A stretch of DNA of 16,230 nt from Sandaracinaceae bacterium (GTDB taxonomy: Bacteria; Myxococcota_A; Polyangia; Polyangiales; Houyiibacteriaceae), in the NCBI GenBank assembly GCA_012514415.1, contig JAAZAH010000014.1:1-16230 (forward strand), given 5' to 3'. A program made the translations under genes and the position numbers. Below, one piece after another: positions 6,068 to 13,309 of the stretch (position 1 is the first letter of the stretch; each line of letters begins with the position of its first letter). The notes below the pieces were generated by a model. It was given only the letters and a program-made list of their open reading frames with translations. It did not search any database and was not told where the DNA came from.

Positions 6068-7351
6068 TCAATGCACGTGGTCGTGCCCATGGTCGTGCCC
6101 ATGGTCATGGCCATCGCCGTGCGGCGTCGCAGGTCGCTTTGGTCGAGGCGGTGCGTCTTTGATGGCTTCCCGATAAGGCGCCGATTCCTCGGAAGCAAAA
6201 AAGGCCTCGAAGCGAGGATCGTCGCTCTCGTCGACCGTTAGGCCGACCAGCTCGAAGAGCGCGGTGAGCCCCGCAGCAACGGATGCATAGTCTTCCTCTT
6301 CGAGGGCGAGCTGCGTTGAGATGAAATGCGCCTGAGCGTCCTCGGGCTCGCTCTCGAGATAGCTCGCGATGCTCTCTCTCGCCTCGGCTTTTCGATCAAG
6401 CGCGATGAGAATGTTGCCGCGAAGGAACTCGAGGTAGGGTTCGTTGGCCGGTGTCTTTTGAACCTTTTCGAGCGTGCTGAGTGCGTCTTCGGCCCGATCG
6501 AGCCCCATATATCCATCCACGAGGTGGATAAGCGCGGCGGGATCGTTCGGGTATTTTTGGGCGAGTGCGTCAAGCGTCTTCGCGGCCGTCTCCTCGCCCG
6601 CTCCTTGAGCGAGCCCCGTCCGGATAAAAAAGAGCCAGCGCGCATCACGGATGCGTTCGGGCAGCGAGTTCAGGCGATCGAGCGCCCCCTTCAGATCGTT
6701 TTCGCGGGCGAGCGATTGGGCCTCTTCGAAGACCTCGAGATGTTCGGCATAGAGGCGGTCATCGGATGTGAAGCCCCGCCTCCGCGGCTTGTCGTCGCGA
6801 GCGAGATGCTCGATGATGTCACGGCGAAGAATCGCGCTCGTTGGCTCGCCGCGCGTCATCGAGAACACGTCCGTAATGATGGCGTGCCCGTCCTCGGTCG
6901 CAGAGACGAGAAAGAGGATGTATTCGAATCCCCCGGCAGCAAGCGTGATGCGGAAGCGCTCGTACTGCGTTCCATCGATGGTGTAGGGGCCGATGTGGCG
7001 GAGGCGGCCGGCGTTGCCGGTGAGGTTCGCGATCTGAGCCGGGAGGCCGTGGATCAAGGCGTCGGAGTTGAGTGTCGCGAGCTCTCGCTCAAATTCCTCT
7101 TCGGTGATCTGAAGCCCCTTCGCAGCGCGAGACAAGAGCGAGCGATGGTCGAAGAGCGTGGCAATGTTTTCGGCTGAACCGGCGTCGCGACCCTCTTCGA
7201 GCGCTTGAGCCAGCGCCTCGATGGCCTCGGCCGACGGACGAGAGGCGGACTCCCCGCAACCGCGACCACAGCCGATGAGTGAAAAGACCGTCACGGCGAA
7301 CGGAATGAAGATAAAAATGGAGCGATATGAGGCGCGAGTTCGCTTGAGCAT
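6068..7351 (-). CDS. TPR-like lipoprotein with histidine-rich C-terminus
   Basis: A 427-residue predicted lipoprotein. Residues 1-27 are a signal peptide (KRTRASYR then a hydrophobic stretch), ending in the lipobox L25-I26-G27-C28. Residues about 40-200 form an alpha/beta domain of unknown family. From about 205 to 375 the pattern of paired helices (EAQSLARENDLKGALDRL, AKTLDALAQKYPNDPAALIH, EDALSTLEKVQ, KAEARESIASYLESEPED) looks like tetratricopeptide repeats. The last 17 residues contain eight histidines alternating with Asp and Gly (GHDHGHDHGHDHVH), a likely Zn/Ni/Cu-binding tail. The tail is encoded by imperfect 12-bp repeats. The ATG start has only a weak ribosome site. No partner gene is adjacent, and the function is unknown. 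Confidence 0.82.
   Translation of the reverse strand: MLKRTRASYRSIFIFIPFAVTVFSLIGCGRGCGESASRPSAEAIEALAQALEEGRDAGSAENIATLFDHRSLLSRAAKGLQITEEEFERELATLNSDALIHGLPAQIANLTGNAGRLRHIGPYTIDGTQYERFRITLAAGGFEYILFLVSATEDGHAIITDVFSMTRGEPTSAILRRDIIEHLARDDKPRRRGFTSDDRLYAEHLEVFEEAQSLARENDLKGALDRLNSLPERIRDARWLFFIRTGLAQGAGEETAAKTLDALAQKYPNDPAALIHLVDGYMGLDRAEDALSTLEKVQKTPANEPYLEFLRGNILIALDRKAEARESIASYLESEPEDAQAHFISTQLALEEEDYASVAAGLTALFELVGLTVDESDDPRFEAFFASEESAPYREAIKDAPPRPKRPATPHGDGHDHGHDHGHDHVH
6081..6116. repeat. 12-bp tandem repeat encoding the His-rich tail
   Basis: TCGTGCCCATGG occurs twice in tandem (6081-6092, 6093-6104), followed by a diverged third copy (6105-6116). In the minus frame each unit adds a His/Asp/Gly tetrapeptide, so tail length could change by replication slippage without shifting the frame. 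Confidence 0.65.
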
Positions 7352-7511
7352 ATGCCGGCTTTCTGAGAAAAGACGATGGGTCGAGCATGAACGCCTGCGC
7401 CGATGAATACAATCGCCGATTCTACGAGGACGGAGCCGATCAAGCGTGAACCGACAGCGCTCATGGAGGCGCGGCAGCGCCGAGATTCGATGACGCGATC
7501 GCCGGCGGGCC

Positions 7512-7539
7512 TTGACGCGAAAATGAAACGTGTTCTACT
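7512..7539 (+). promoter_or_regulatory. Sigma70-like promoter for the steroid ring-degradation operon
   Basis: TTGACG (7512-7517) matches five of six -35 bases. After a 16-bp spacer, TCTACT (7534-7539) matches four of six -10 bases; a 17-bp spacer with CTACTA is an alternative. The predicted start of transcription near 7546 leaves a leader of about 75 nt before the ATG at 7620. It lies in the 268-bp divergent gap between the lipoprotein gene and echA20 and is the only good promoter-like pair seen there. Confidence 0.5.
7524..7537. promoter_or_regulatory. KstR-like TetR-family operator
   Basis: TGAAACGTGTTCTA fits every fixed base of the KstR consensus TnnAACnnGTTnnA described for mycobacterial cholesterol genes. 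It sits in the spacer and -10 region of the predicted promoter, an ideal place for a repressor that is released by a steroid CoA-ester. TetR regulators of fatty-acid genes use similar AAC-n-GTT dyads, so the specific regulator cannot be named. No regulator gene is in the window. The KstR2 consensus AnCAAGnnCTTGnT was not found here. Confidence 0.5.
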
Positions 7540-7619
7540 AGCGTCCACACTTCCCTCCTGAGCGAGCGCTCCAGCTGAGCGCCGAGACCCGCAGAGAACC
7601 AAGAGAAAGCGAGCTGAGC

Positions 7620-8390
7620 ATGGGCATCACCTATAGCGTCGACGATGGGATCGCCGAGGTCGTCTGTGATTATCCTCCCGTGAACGCGCTCCCCGTGTCG
7701 GGCTGGTTTGAGCTCGCGCGCGTCATCCATGAGCTCGGACGCGATCCCTCGGTGGTCGCGCTGGTCCTTCGCGCCGAGGGGCGTGGCTTTAACGCGGGCG
7801 TCGACATCAAGGAGATGCAGCAGACCGAAGGTTTCGACGCGCTTCTCGGCGCCAATAAGGGCTGCTACGAAGCGTTCAAGGCAGTCTATGAATGTCCTGT
7901 GCCGGTCATCACGGCCGTGCACGGATTCTGCGTCGGAGGCGGCATCGGGCTCGCTGGAAATAGCGATATCCTCATCGCGGCGAAAGGCGCGAAATTTGGC
8001 CTCCCCGAGGTGGACCGCGGTGCGCTTGGGGCGGCGACTCATCTTGCCCGCCTCGTTCCGCCGCTCAAAATGCGCGCCATGGTGTTGACGTGCGAGAACG
8101 CGACTGCCGAAGAGCTTCATGCCTTTGGTTCGGTCTACGCCGTCGTCGAACCCGAAGAGCTTCGCGCGAAGGCGCTCGAGGTGGCCTCGACCTTCAAGAA
8201 GAAGATCGGCCGCGTCGTTCGGACCGCCAAAGAATGCCTCAACCAGATCGACCCGGTGGATGTGAACCGCTCGTACCGCACCGAGCAGGGATTCACGTTT
8301 GAACTCAACCTCGCGGGCGTTGCGGACGAGGCGCGTGATGCCTTTGTCGAAAAGCGCGACGTCGACGCGAAAGCAGGAAGTCAGAAGTGA
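7620..8390 (+). CDS. echA20: EchA20-like crotonase, steroid ring-D-opening hydrolase
   Basis: A 256-residue crotonase-superfamily enzyme that closely follows Mycobacterium tuberculosis EchA20 as I remember it: DYPPVNALP, RAEGRGFNAGVDIKEMQ, VYECPVPVITAV, GFCVGGGIGL, FGLPEVDRGALGAATHL and a C-terminal EQGFTFELNLAGVADEARDAF. In Actinobacteria EchA20 hydrolytically opens ring D of the bicyclic intermediate HIEC-CoA to give COCHEA-CoA; Comamonas has an equivalent (ScdN). Oxyanion-hole segments are at 54-62 and 105-110, and E130 in LPEV sits near the usual second acidic residue of crotonases. It is the first gene of the operon, with a weak ribosome site, and it overlaps ipdA by 4 nt (GTGA). It is highly likely the orthologue and not a generic enoyl-CoA hydratase. 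Confidence 0.9.
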   Translation: MGITYSVDDGIAEVVCDYPPVNALPVSGWFELARVIHELGRDPSVVALVLRAEGRGFNAGVDIKEMQQTEGFDALLGANKGCYEAFKAVYECPVPVITAVHGFCVGGGIGLAGNSDILIAAKGAKFGLPEVDRGALGAATHLARLVPPLKMRAMVLTCENATAEELHAFGSVYAVVEPEELRAKALEVASTFKKKIGRVVRTAKECLNQIDPVDVNRSYRTEQGFTFELNLAGVADEARDAFVEKRDVDAKAGSQK

Positions 8391-9238
8391 TCGATAAGCA
8401 GAAGACCCTCGAAGAGGTCGTGAGCACGCTGAAGGATGGGATGACCATCGGCATCGGCGGTTGGGGCTCGCGGCGCAAACCCATGGCCTTCGTTCGGGCG
8501 ATCGTGCGCTCGGGCGTCAAAGATCTCACCGTCGTTAGTTACGGAGGCCCCGAAGTCGGGATCCTTTACCGCACGGGCCAACTCAAAAAGGCCATTTACG
8601 GCTTCGTCAGTCTCGATTCGATCCCCCTCGAGCCGCATTTCCGCATGGCCCGACAGAAGAAGGAGATCGAGTTCCTTGAGCTTGATGAGGGCATGTTCCA
8701 GCTCGGACTCCGCGCCGCGGCTTGGAATCTCCCCTTCCTTCCCACCCGAGCGGGCCTAGGAAGCGCGGTCCTTGAGCACCAGCCCGAGATCAAGACCGTG
8801 CGCTCGCCCTACCAAGACGGCGAAGAGCTCGTGGCGATGCCTGCACTGCGCCTTGACGCGGCGTTCGTTCACGTGAACCGTGCGGATAAGGCCGGTAACG
8901 GTCAGGTCCTCGGACCCGATCCCTACTTCGATGATCTCTTTTGTATGGCGGCCGATCGCGCCTTTGTGAGCGCGGAGGAGATCGTGCCGACCGAGGACTT
9001 GCTCAAGGATGCCCCGCTCCAGTCGATCCTCATCGATCGCATGATGGTCGAGGCCGTCGTCGAGGCGAAGGGCGGCGCGCATTTCACCGAGTGCCCGCCC
9101 AACTACGGTCGTGATGAGGCCTTCCAAAAGCAATACGCCGCAACGGCGAAGGATCCGGCCGCTTGGGATGCGTTCCGAGCCCGTTATCTCGATGTGAGCG
9201 AAGAGGAATATCAGAAGGCGGTTTCACGAAATGACTGA
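8387..9238 (+). CDS. ipdA: IpdA, alpha subunit of the COCHEA-CoA ring-C hydrolase
   Basis: A 283-residue class I CoA-transferase-fold protein matching IpdA: GMTIGIGGWGSRRKPMAFVR (18-37), LTVVSYGGPEVGIL, YGFVSLDSIP, LPFLPTRAGLGS, MPALRLDAAFVHVN and GGAHFTECPPNYGRDE. IpdAB does not transfer CoA; it hydrolyses a ring C-C bond of COCHEA-CoA in a retro-Claisen-like step. E101 in the motif DEGM corresponds, by my alignment from memory, to the Glu reported as essential in actinobacterial IpdA. The GTG start overlaps the echA20 stop, and the end overlaps ipdB by 8 nt, so the two subunits are almost certainly made together. Confidence 0.92.
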   Translation: MIDKQKTLEEVVSTLKDGMTIGIGGWGSRRKPMAFVRAIVRSGVKDLTVVSYGGPEVGILYRTGQLKKAIYGFVSLDSIPLEPHFRMARQKKEIEFLELDEGMFQLGLRAAAWNLPFLPTRAGLGSAVLEHQPEIKTVRSPYQDGEELVAMPALRLDAAFVHVNRADKAGNGQVLGPDPYFDDLFCMAADRAFVSAEEIVPTEDLLKDAPLQSILIDRMMVEAVVEAKGGAHFTECPPNYGRDEAFQKQYAATAKDPAAWDAFRARYLDVSEEEYQKAVSRND

Positions 9239-9989
9239 GGCGAAGCTGAGCGATATCTGCGTCGTCGCGATGGCGGATCTCTTCCGCGATAACGGCGAGA
9301 TCATGGTAAGCCCGATGGCTCCGACCCCGGCCGTCGGCGCACGCATCGCGAAAAAACTCTATGCGCCCGAGCTCGTTCTCACGGATGGATTCAATAAGAT
9401 CCTCGCGGACGCGACTCCTTACGGTGTGGCGAATCCCGATCAGGTCATCGAGGGCTGGATCCCCTTCCGCAAGGTTTTCGATGTGCTTTGGTGGGGGAAG
9501 CGCCATGTGGTGATGGGCGCCACCCAGATCGATCGCTACGGCAACCAGAACATCAGCTGCATCGGCGATTTCGAGCAGCCGAAGGTCCAACTCCTCGGCG
9601 TCCGCGGTGCTCCGGGCAACACGATCTACCATACGACGAGCTATTGGGTGCCGCGGCATTCGAAGAACGTCTTCGTCGAGGCGGTCGATGTCGTGAGCGG
9701 GATTGGATACGATCGCGCCGCGAAGCTTCATCCGCGCTCGCGCGAACGGCATGAGATCCGCCAAGTGATCTCGAACCTCGGTGTCTTCGATTTTCAGACG
9801 CCCGACAACCGGATGCGCATCCGCTCGATCCACCCGGGAGTGAGCCTCGATCAGGTTCGCGACGAGACGGGATTCGAGCTCGTGGTTCCCGAGAATCTCG
9901 CGACAACGCGCCTCCCGACCGACGAGGAGATCGCGCTCATCGCCGAGCTCGATCCGAAGGGCATCGCAGCGAAGGAAGTCGCATCGTGA
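9231..9989 (+). CDS. ipdB: IpdB, beta subunit of the COCHEA-CoA ring-C hydrolase
   Basis: A 252-residue partner of IpdA, again with the class I CoA-transferase fold. Recognisable stretches are DNGEIMVSPMAPTPAVGARI (20-39), FDVLWWGKRHVVMGATQIDRYGNQN and LLGVRGAPGNTIYHTTSYWV. True CoA-transferases of this class carry the nucleophilic Glu in an S-E-N-G motif. The corresponding place here reads LVLTDGF (about 48-54), so the nucleophile is missing, as expected for a hydrolase of the IpdAB type. It overlaps ipdA by 8 nt and ipdC by 4 nt (GTGA). Confidence 0.92.
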   Translation: MTEAKLSDICVVAMADLFRDNGEIMVSPMAPTPAVGARIAKKLYAPELVLTDGFNKILADATPYGVANPDQVIEGWIPFRKVFDVLWWGKRHVVMGATQIDRYGNQNISCIGDFEQPKVQLLGVRGAPGNTIYHTTSYWVPRHSKNVFVEAVDVVSGIGYDRAAKLHPRSRERHEIRQVISNLGVFDFQTPDNRMRIRSIHPGVSLDQVRDETGFELVVPENLATTRLPTDEEIALIAELDPKGIAAKEVAS

Positions 9990-11068
9990 GCGAAGGATCC
10001 CGGACCCGCCTGAGGACACGTGGCGCTGAACTCTTGGGCGTCGAGCTCCCGATCATCCAGACCGGAATGGGCTGGGTGTCGGGGGCGCGCCTGACCGCGG
10101 CGACGAGCGAGGCCGGCGGCTTTGGGATCCTCGCTTCGGCGACCATGACCTACTCGGAGCTCGAGGAGGCGATTGCGAAGGTTCGTGCGCGCACCTCGAA
10201 GCCCTTCGGAGTGAACCTCCGCGCCGATCAAGCCGATGTGATGGAGCGCGTGGATTTGCTCATCCGCGAAAAGGTGAAGCTCGCGAGCTTTGCCCAAGCG
10301 CCGGGGCGTAAGGTCATCGAGAAGCTCAAAGACAACGGCGTGCTGTGCATGCCCACCATCGGCGCGCGAAGGCATGCCGAAAAGGTGGCCGAGTGGGGCG
10401 TCGATGCCGTGATCGCCCAAGGGCATGAGGGCGGCGGCCATACCGGCAATGTCCCCACCTCGCTTCTCATTCAAGAGGTGCGCCGCGCGGTGGATCTCCC
10501 GGTCTTCGCGGCTGGAGGCTTTCATAGCGGCGAGGGATTGGTCGCGGCGCTTGCGCTGGGTGCCGACGGCATCGCCATGGGAACTCGCTTCTTGCTCACA
10601 CAAGAGAGCCAAGTCCCCGATCACGTGAAGGCCGAATACCTCAAGGCCTCCGTGAACGATACGATCGTCACACGCGCCATCGACGGAGCGCCGCAGCGTG
10701 TGATCCGCACGAGCATGATCGACGCGCTCGAGCGTTCGAGCGGGATCGTCCGCTTTATCCGCGCTGCCCTCAACGCCCTTCGCCTCGCTCGCATCACGGG
10801 GACCGGCTTCATGGACCTCCTTCGCGAGGGGCTCCAGATGCGAAAAAACCAGAACCTCACCTACGCGCAGCTCGCGATGGCGGCGAATGCTCCGATGCTC
10901 ACGAAAGCGGCCATGGTCGATGGAAAGCTCGAGGCGGGCATCCTCCCGACCGGACAGGTTGCCGGAGTGATCGACGAGCTTCCCACGGTCGAGGAGCTGC
11001 TCGAACGGATCGCGAACGAAGCCGAGGCCACCCTCGACCGCTTGGCAGCGCTCTCCAAAATTTCTTGA
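9986..11068 (+). CDS. ipdC: IpdC-like FMN-dependent oxidoreductase (nitronate monooxygenase fold)
   Basis: A 360-residue TIM-barrel flavoprotein of the 2-nitropropane dioxygenase/nitronate monooxygenase family. FMN-binding segments are visible: LPIIQTGMGWVSGARLTAAT (21-40), AQGHEGGGHTGNVPT (144-158, with H152), FAAGGFHSGEGLVAALALGA (174-193) and DGIAMGTRF (194-202). Its position after ipdAB matches actinobacterial ipdC (Rv3553), a flavoenzyme acting on the hydroxylated bicyclic CoA-ester just before EchA20, where it is thought to create the ring-C double bond; the Comamonas counterpart is ScdK. By sequence alone it could be called nitronate monooxygenase, so the specific role rests mainly on context. 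The GTG start overlaps the ipdB stop. fadE follows after 12 nt. Confidence 0.82.
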   Translation: MSEGSRTRLRTRGAELLGVELPIIQTGMGWVSGARLTAATSEAGGFGILASATMTYSELEEAIAKVRARTSKPFGVNLRADQADVMERVDLLIREKVKLASFAQAPGRKVIEKLKDNGVLCMPTIGARRHAEKVAEWGVDAVIAQGHEGGGHTGNVPTSLLIQEVRRAVDLPVFAAGGFHSGEGLVAALALGADGIAMGTRFLLTQESQVPDHVKAEYLKASVNDTIVTRAIDGAPQRVIRTSMIDALERSSGIVRFIRAALNALRLARITGTGFMDLLREGLQMRKNQNLTYAQLAMAANAPMLTKAAMVDGKLEAGILPTGQVAGVIDELPTVEELLERIANEAEATLDRLAALSKIS

Positions 11069-11080
11069 CGAGGAAAGACA

Positions 11081-12241
11081 GTGGACCTCCGATTCACCGA
11101 AAAAGAAGAAAAGTTCCGAGCTGAATGTCGCGCGTGGCTCGAAGCCAACGTGCCCAAAGAGCCGCTCCCTTCGGGCGATACGCGTGAAGGCTTCGATCTT
11201 CACGTCGAATGGGAGAAGAAACTCTTCGAGGCGCGCTACGCAGTCGTAAGCTGGCCCGAGGAATACGGCGGGCGCGGCGCCTCGCTCATGGAATGGCTCA
11301 TCTTCGAGGAAGAGTATTATCGCGCCGGGGCTCCGAGCCGTGTCACGCAGAACGGCATTTTCCTCCTTGCGCCCACCATCTTTGAGTTCGGCACCGAGGA
11401 ACAAAAAGAGCGCATCCTTCGCCCTATGGCCGCCGCCGAGCATCTTTGGGCTCAGGGCTGGTCCGAACCGAATGCGGGCTCCGATCTTGCAAGCCTCACG
11501 AGCACGGCGCGCCGCGTCGAGGGTGGATGGCGTCTCACAGGTCAAAAGACTTGGTGCACTCGCGGCTCGTTCTGCGATTCGGCGTTCGGTCTTTTCCGAA
11601 CCGATCCGGAGTCAGAGCGCCATCGCGGACTCACCTATTTCCTCTTTCCGCTTCGGGGCGAGGGCGTCACGCTGCGCGGCGTCGATCGCCTCGATGGCGA
11701 TGAAGGCTTCGCCGAGGTCTTCCTCGATGACGTCTTCGTCCCCGATCGCGACGTCCTTGGTGAGGTGAATCAAGGCTGGCGCGTGGCCATGGCGACGACG
11801 AGCTCCGAGCGCGGGCTTAGCTTGCGGAGCCCCGGTCGGTTCATGGCGACGGCTTCCCGGTTGATCGAGCTCTATACGAGACACCGAAATACGGCCGATC
11901 CCTACCTTCGCAAAGAGGTGATCGACGCCTATATCTCGGCGGAGGCCTATCGCTATTATACCTTTGGCACCGTCACGCGGATGATGGAAGGGGGCGAGAT
12001 TGGCGCCGACTCCTCGATGAATAAAGTCTATTGGTCCGAGATGGACGTGCGGACGCATGAGGCCGCGCTCGCCCTCCTCGGATCGGACTTCGAGCTCGAT
12101 GAGGGTTCGTCTGATGCAAGCGACCGCGGCGCTTGGCTCAAGGGCTTTCAGTTCGCGCTTGCCGGGCCCATCTACGCCGGCACCAACGAGATCCAGCGCA
12201 ATATCATCGCCGAGCGCGTGCTCGGACTTCCGCGAAAATAA
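11081..12241 (+). CDS. Acyl-CoA dehydrogenase, large subunit of a probable heteromer
   Basis: A 386-residue acyl-CoA dehydrogenase of the FadE31 type. Family landmarks are WPEEYGGRGAS (58-68), WSEPNAGSDLASL (127-139), LTGQKTWCTRGSF (152-164) and a C-terminal YAGTNEIQRNIIAERVLGLP (365-384). In short/medium-chain enzymes the catalytic Glu lies in YEGT; here that position is Ala366. E243 in SSERG sits where isovaleryl/long-chain-type enzymes and the steroid dehydrogenase ChsE4 keep their base. The usual R-x-QFG FAD-contact helix is missing (TADPYLRKEV instead), so the enzyme probably needs the next gene product. It is expected to oxidise a steroid-derived CoA-ester. The start codon is GTG at 11081, with an upstream GAGGAAAGACA ribosome site. 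Confidence 0.87.
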   Translation: MDLRFTEKEEKFRAECRAWLEANVPKEPLPSGDTREGFDLHVEWEKKLFEARYAVVSWPEEYGGRGASLMEWLIFEEEYYRAGAPSRVTQNGIFLLAPTIFEFGTEEQKERILRPMAAAEHLWAQGWSEPNAGSDLASLTSTARRVEGGWRLTGQKTWCTRGSFCDSAFGLFRTDPESERHRGLTYFLFPLRGEGVTLRGVDRLDGDEGFAEVFLDDVFVPDRDVLGEVNQGWRVAMATTSSERGLSLRSPGRFMATASRLIELYTRHRNTADPYLRKEVIDAYISAEAYRYYTFGTVTRMMEGGEIGADSSMNKVYWSEMDVRTHEAALALLGSDFELDEGSSDASDRGAWLKGFQFALAGPIYAGTNEIQRNIIAERVLGLPRK

Positions 12242-12268
12242 CTCCCGAGTCGAATAGAGGAATACCGC

Positions 12269-13309
12269 ATGCGCTTCGCTTTTACTGAAGACCAGCAGAT
12301 GCTTCGCGATACCGTGCGCGAGGTGCTCGCGCGCGAGTGCACACCGGATGTGGTGCGGCGCGCTTGGGAGGCCCAAGACCAGGGCGAGAAGAAGGCGGAG
12401 GGGCCGTTTCAGACGCTCGCCGAAACCGGCCTTCTCGGCATGATGCTCAGCGAAGAGGCGGGCGGCCTTGGCATGAACGAGGTCGACGCCGCGCTTTCGA
12501 TCGAAGCTGCCGGTTACGCCGCGCTTCCCGAGCCGCTCATCGAAACGCTTGCCTCCATTCGCGTGCTCGAATCGCGACTGAAAGGCGACGGTGTCGAGTT
12601 GCTTTCCCAGATCGCTGCGGGCGAAGCACGCCTTAGCCTTGCTCTTGATGTCGGGGGAGTGGTTCCCTTCGCCGAGACCGCCGTTCTCTTCATCGTCTTC
12701 GCCGACGGACGCCTCTCGCTCAATCGTCGCGAAGAAGTCGAGCTCGACGTTCAGGTCTCAGGCGATCGCACCCGTAGCGTCGCTCGACTCCGTGGGCTGA
12801 AGGCGCCTGGAATCGAACTCGGCCGGGGTGAAGAGGCGGTCACGCTTCGGGCTGCGATTTTTGATCGGGCGGCGCTCGGAAGCGCTCTCTTCCTGAACGG
12901 CCTCGCAAGGAAGATGCTCGAGCTCGCCGTCGAATACGCGAAAGATCGCGTGCAGTTTGGGAAGCCGATTGGCGCGCAGCAGGCCGTGAAGCACCATCTC
13001 GCGAACGCGCTGATCGCTCTCGAGTTTTCGAAGCCGCTCGCTTATCGCGCGGCTTGGACTCTCGCTGAGAACGAACCGGACTATCCGGTGCACGTTTCGA
13101 TGGCGAAGCTGCGCGCCTCTGAAGCGGCGCGCACAATCGCGAAGCTCTCGCTCCAAGTTCATGGCGCGATCGGCTATACAATTGAGCACGATCTCCATCT
13201 CTTCATGAAGCGCGCGTGGGCACTCACGGCCGCTTATGGGACCGAAGATTTTCATAGGGCGCGAGTCGGGCGCGCGATCTTACCCGAGCAGGGAGATAAA
13301 AATGGCTGA
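12269..13309 (+). CDS. Acyl-CoA dehydrogenase, small subunit of a probable heteromer
   Basis: A 346-residue acyl-CoA dehydrogenase-fold protein, shorter than the usual 380-400 because the C-terminal Y-x-GT-x-EIQ segment is absent. The N-terminal domain (FAFTEDQQMLRDTVREVL) and AETGLLGMMLSEEAGGLGM are typical. The helix YAKDRVQFGKPIGAQQAVKH (223-242) carries the R-x-QFG FAD contact that its neighbour lacks. VHGAIGYTIEHDLHLFMKRA (298-317) is the usual FAD-loop region. No catalytic Glu is evident. The two genes therefore look like complementary halves of an alpha2-beta2 enzyme, as known for steroid FadE pairs in Actinobacteria; FadE32/FadE33 are the closest parallels by position. It starts 27 nt after the large subunit, with an AGAGGAA ribosome site, and overlaps the thiolase by 8 nt. 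Confidence 0.86.
   Translation: MRFAFTEDQQMLRDTVREVLARECTPDVVRRAWEAQDQGEKKAEGPFQTLAETGLLGMMLSEEAGGLGMNEVDAALSIEAAGYAALPEPLIETLASIRVLESRLKGDGVELLSQIAAGEARLSLALDVGGVVPFAETAVLFIVFADGRLSLNRREEVELDVQVSGDRTRSVARLRGLKAPGIELGRGEEAVTLRAAIFDRAALGSALFLNGLARKMLELAVEYAKDRVQFGKPIGAQQAVKHHLANALIALEFSKPLAYRAAWTLAENEPDYPVHVSMAKLRASEAARTIAKLSLQVHGAIGYTIEHDLHLFMKRAWALTAAYGTEDFHRARVGRAILPEQGDKNG

Noticed and set aside
9851..11545. A 564-codon open frame on the minus strand across ipdC and fadE
   Set aside because: It is antisense to two clearly recognised genes. High GC produces long open mirror frames, and its protein matches nothing recognisable.
13236..13301. Longer thiolase start
   Set aside because: The extra 22 residues overlap the dehydrogenase, resemble no thiolase N-terminus, and the internal ATG has a good ribosome site.
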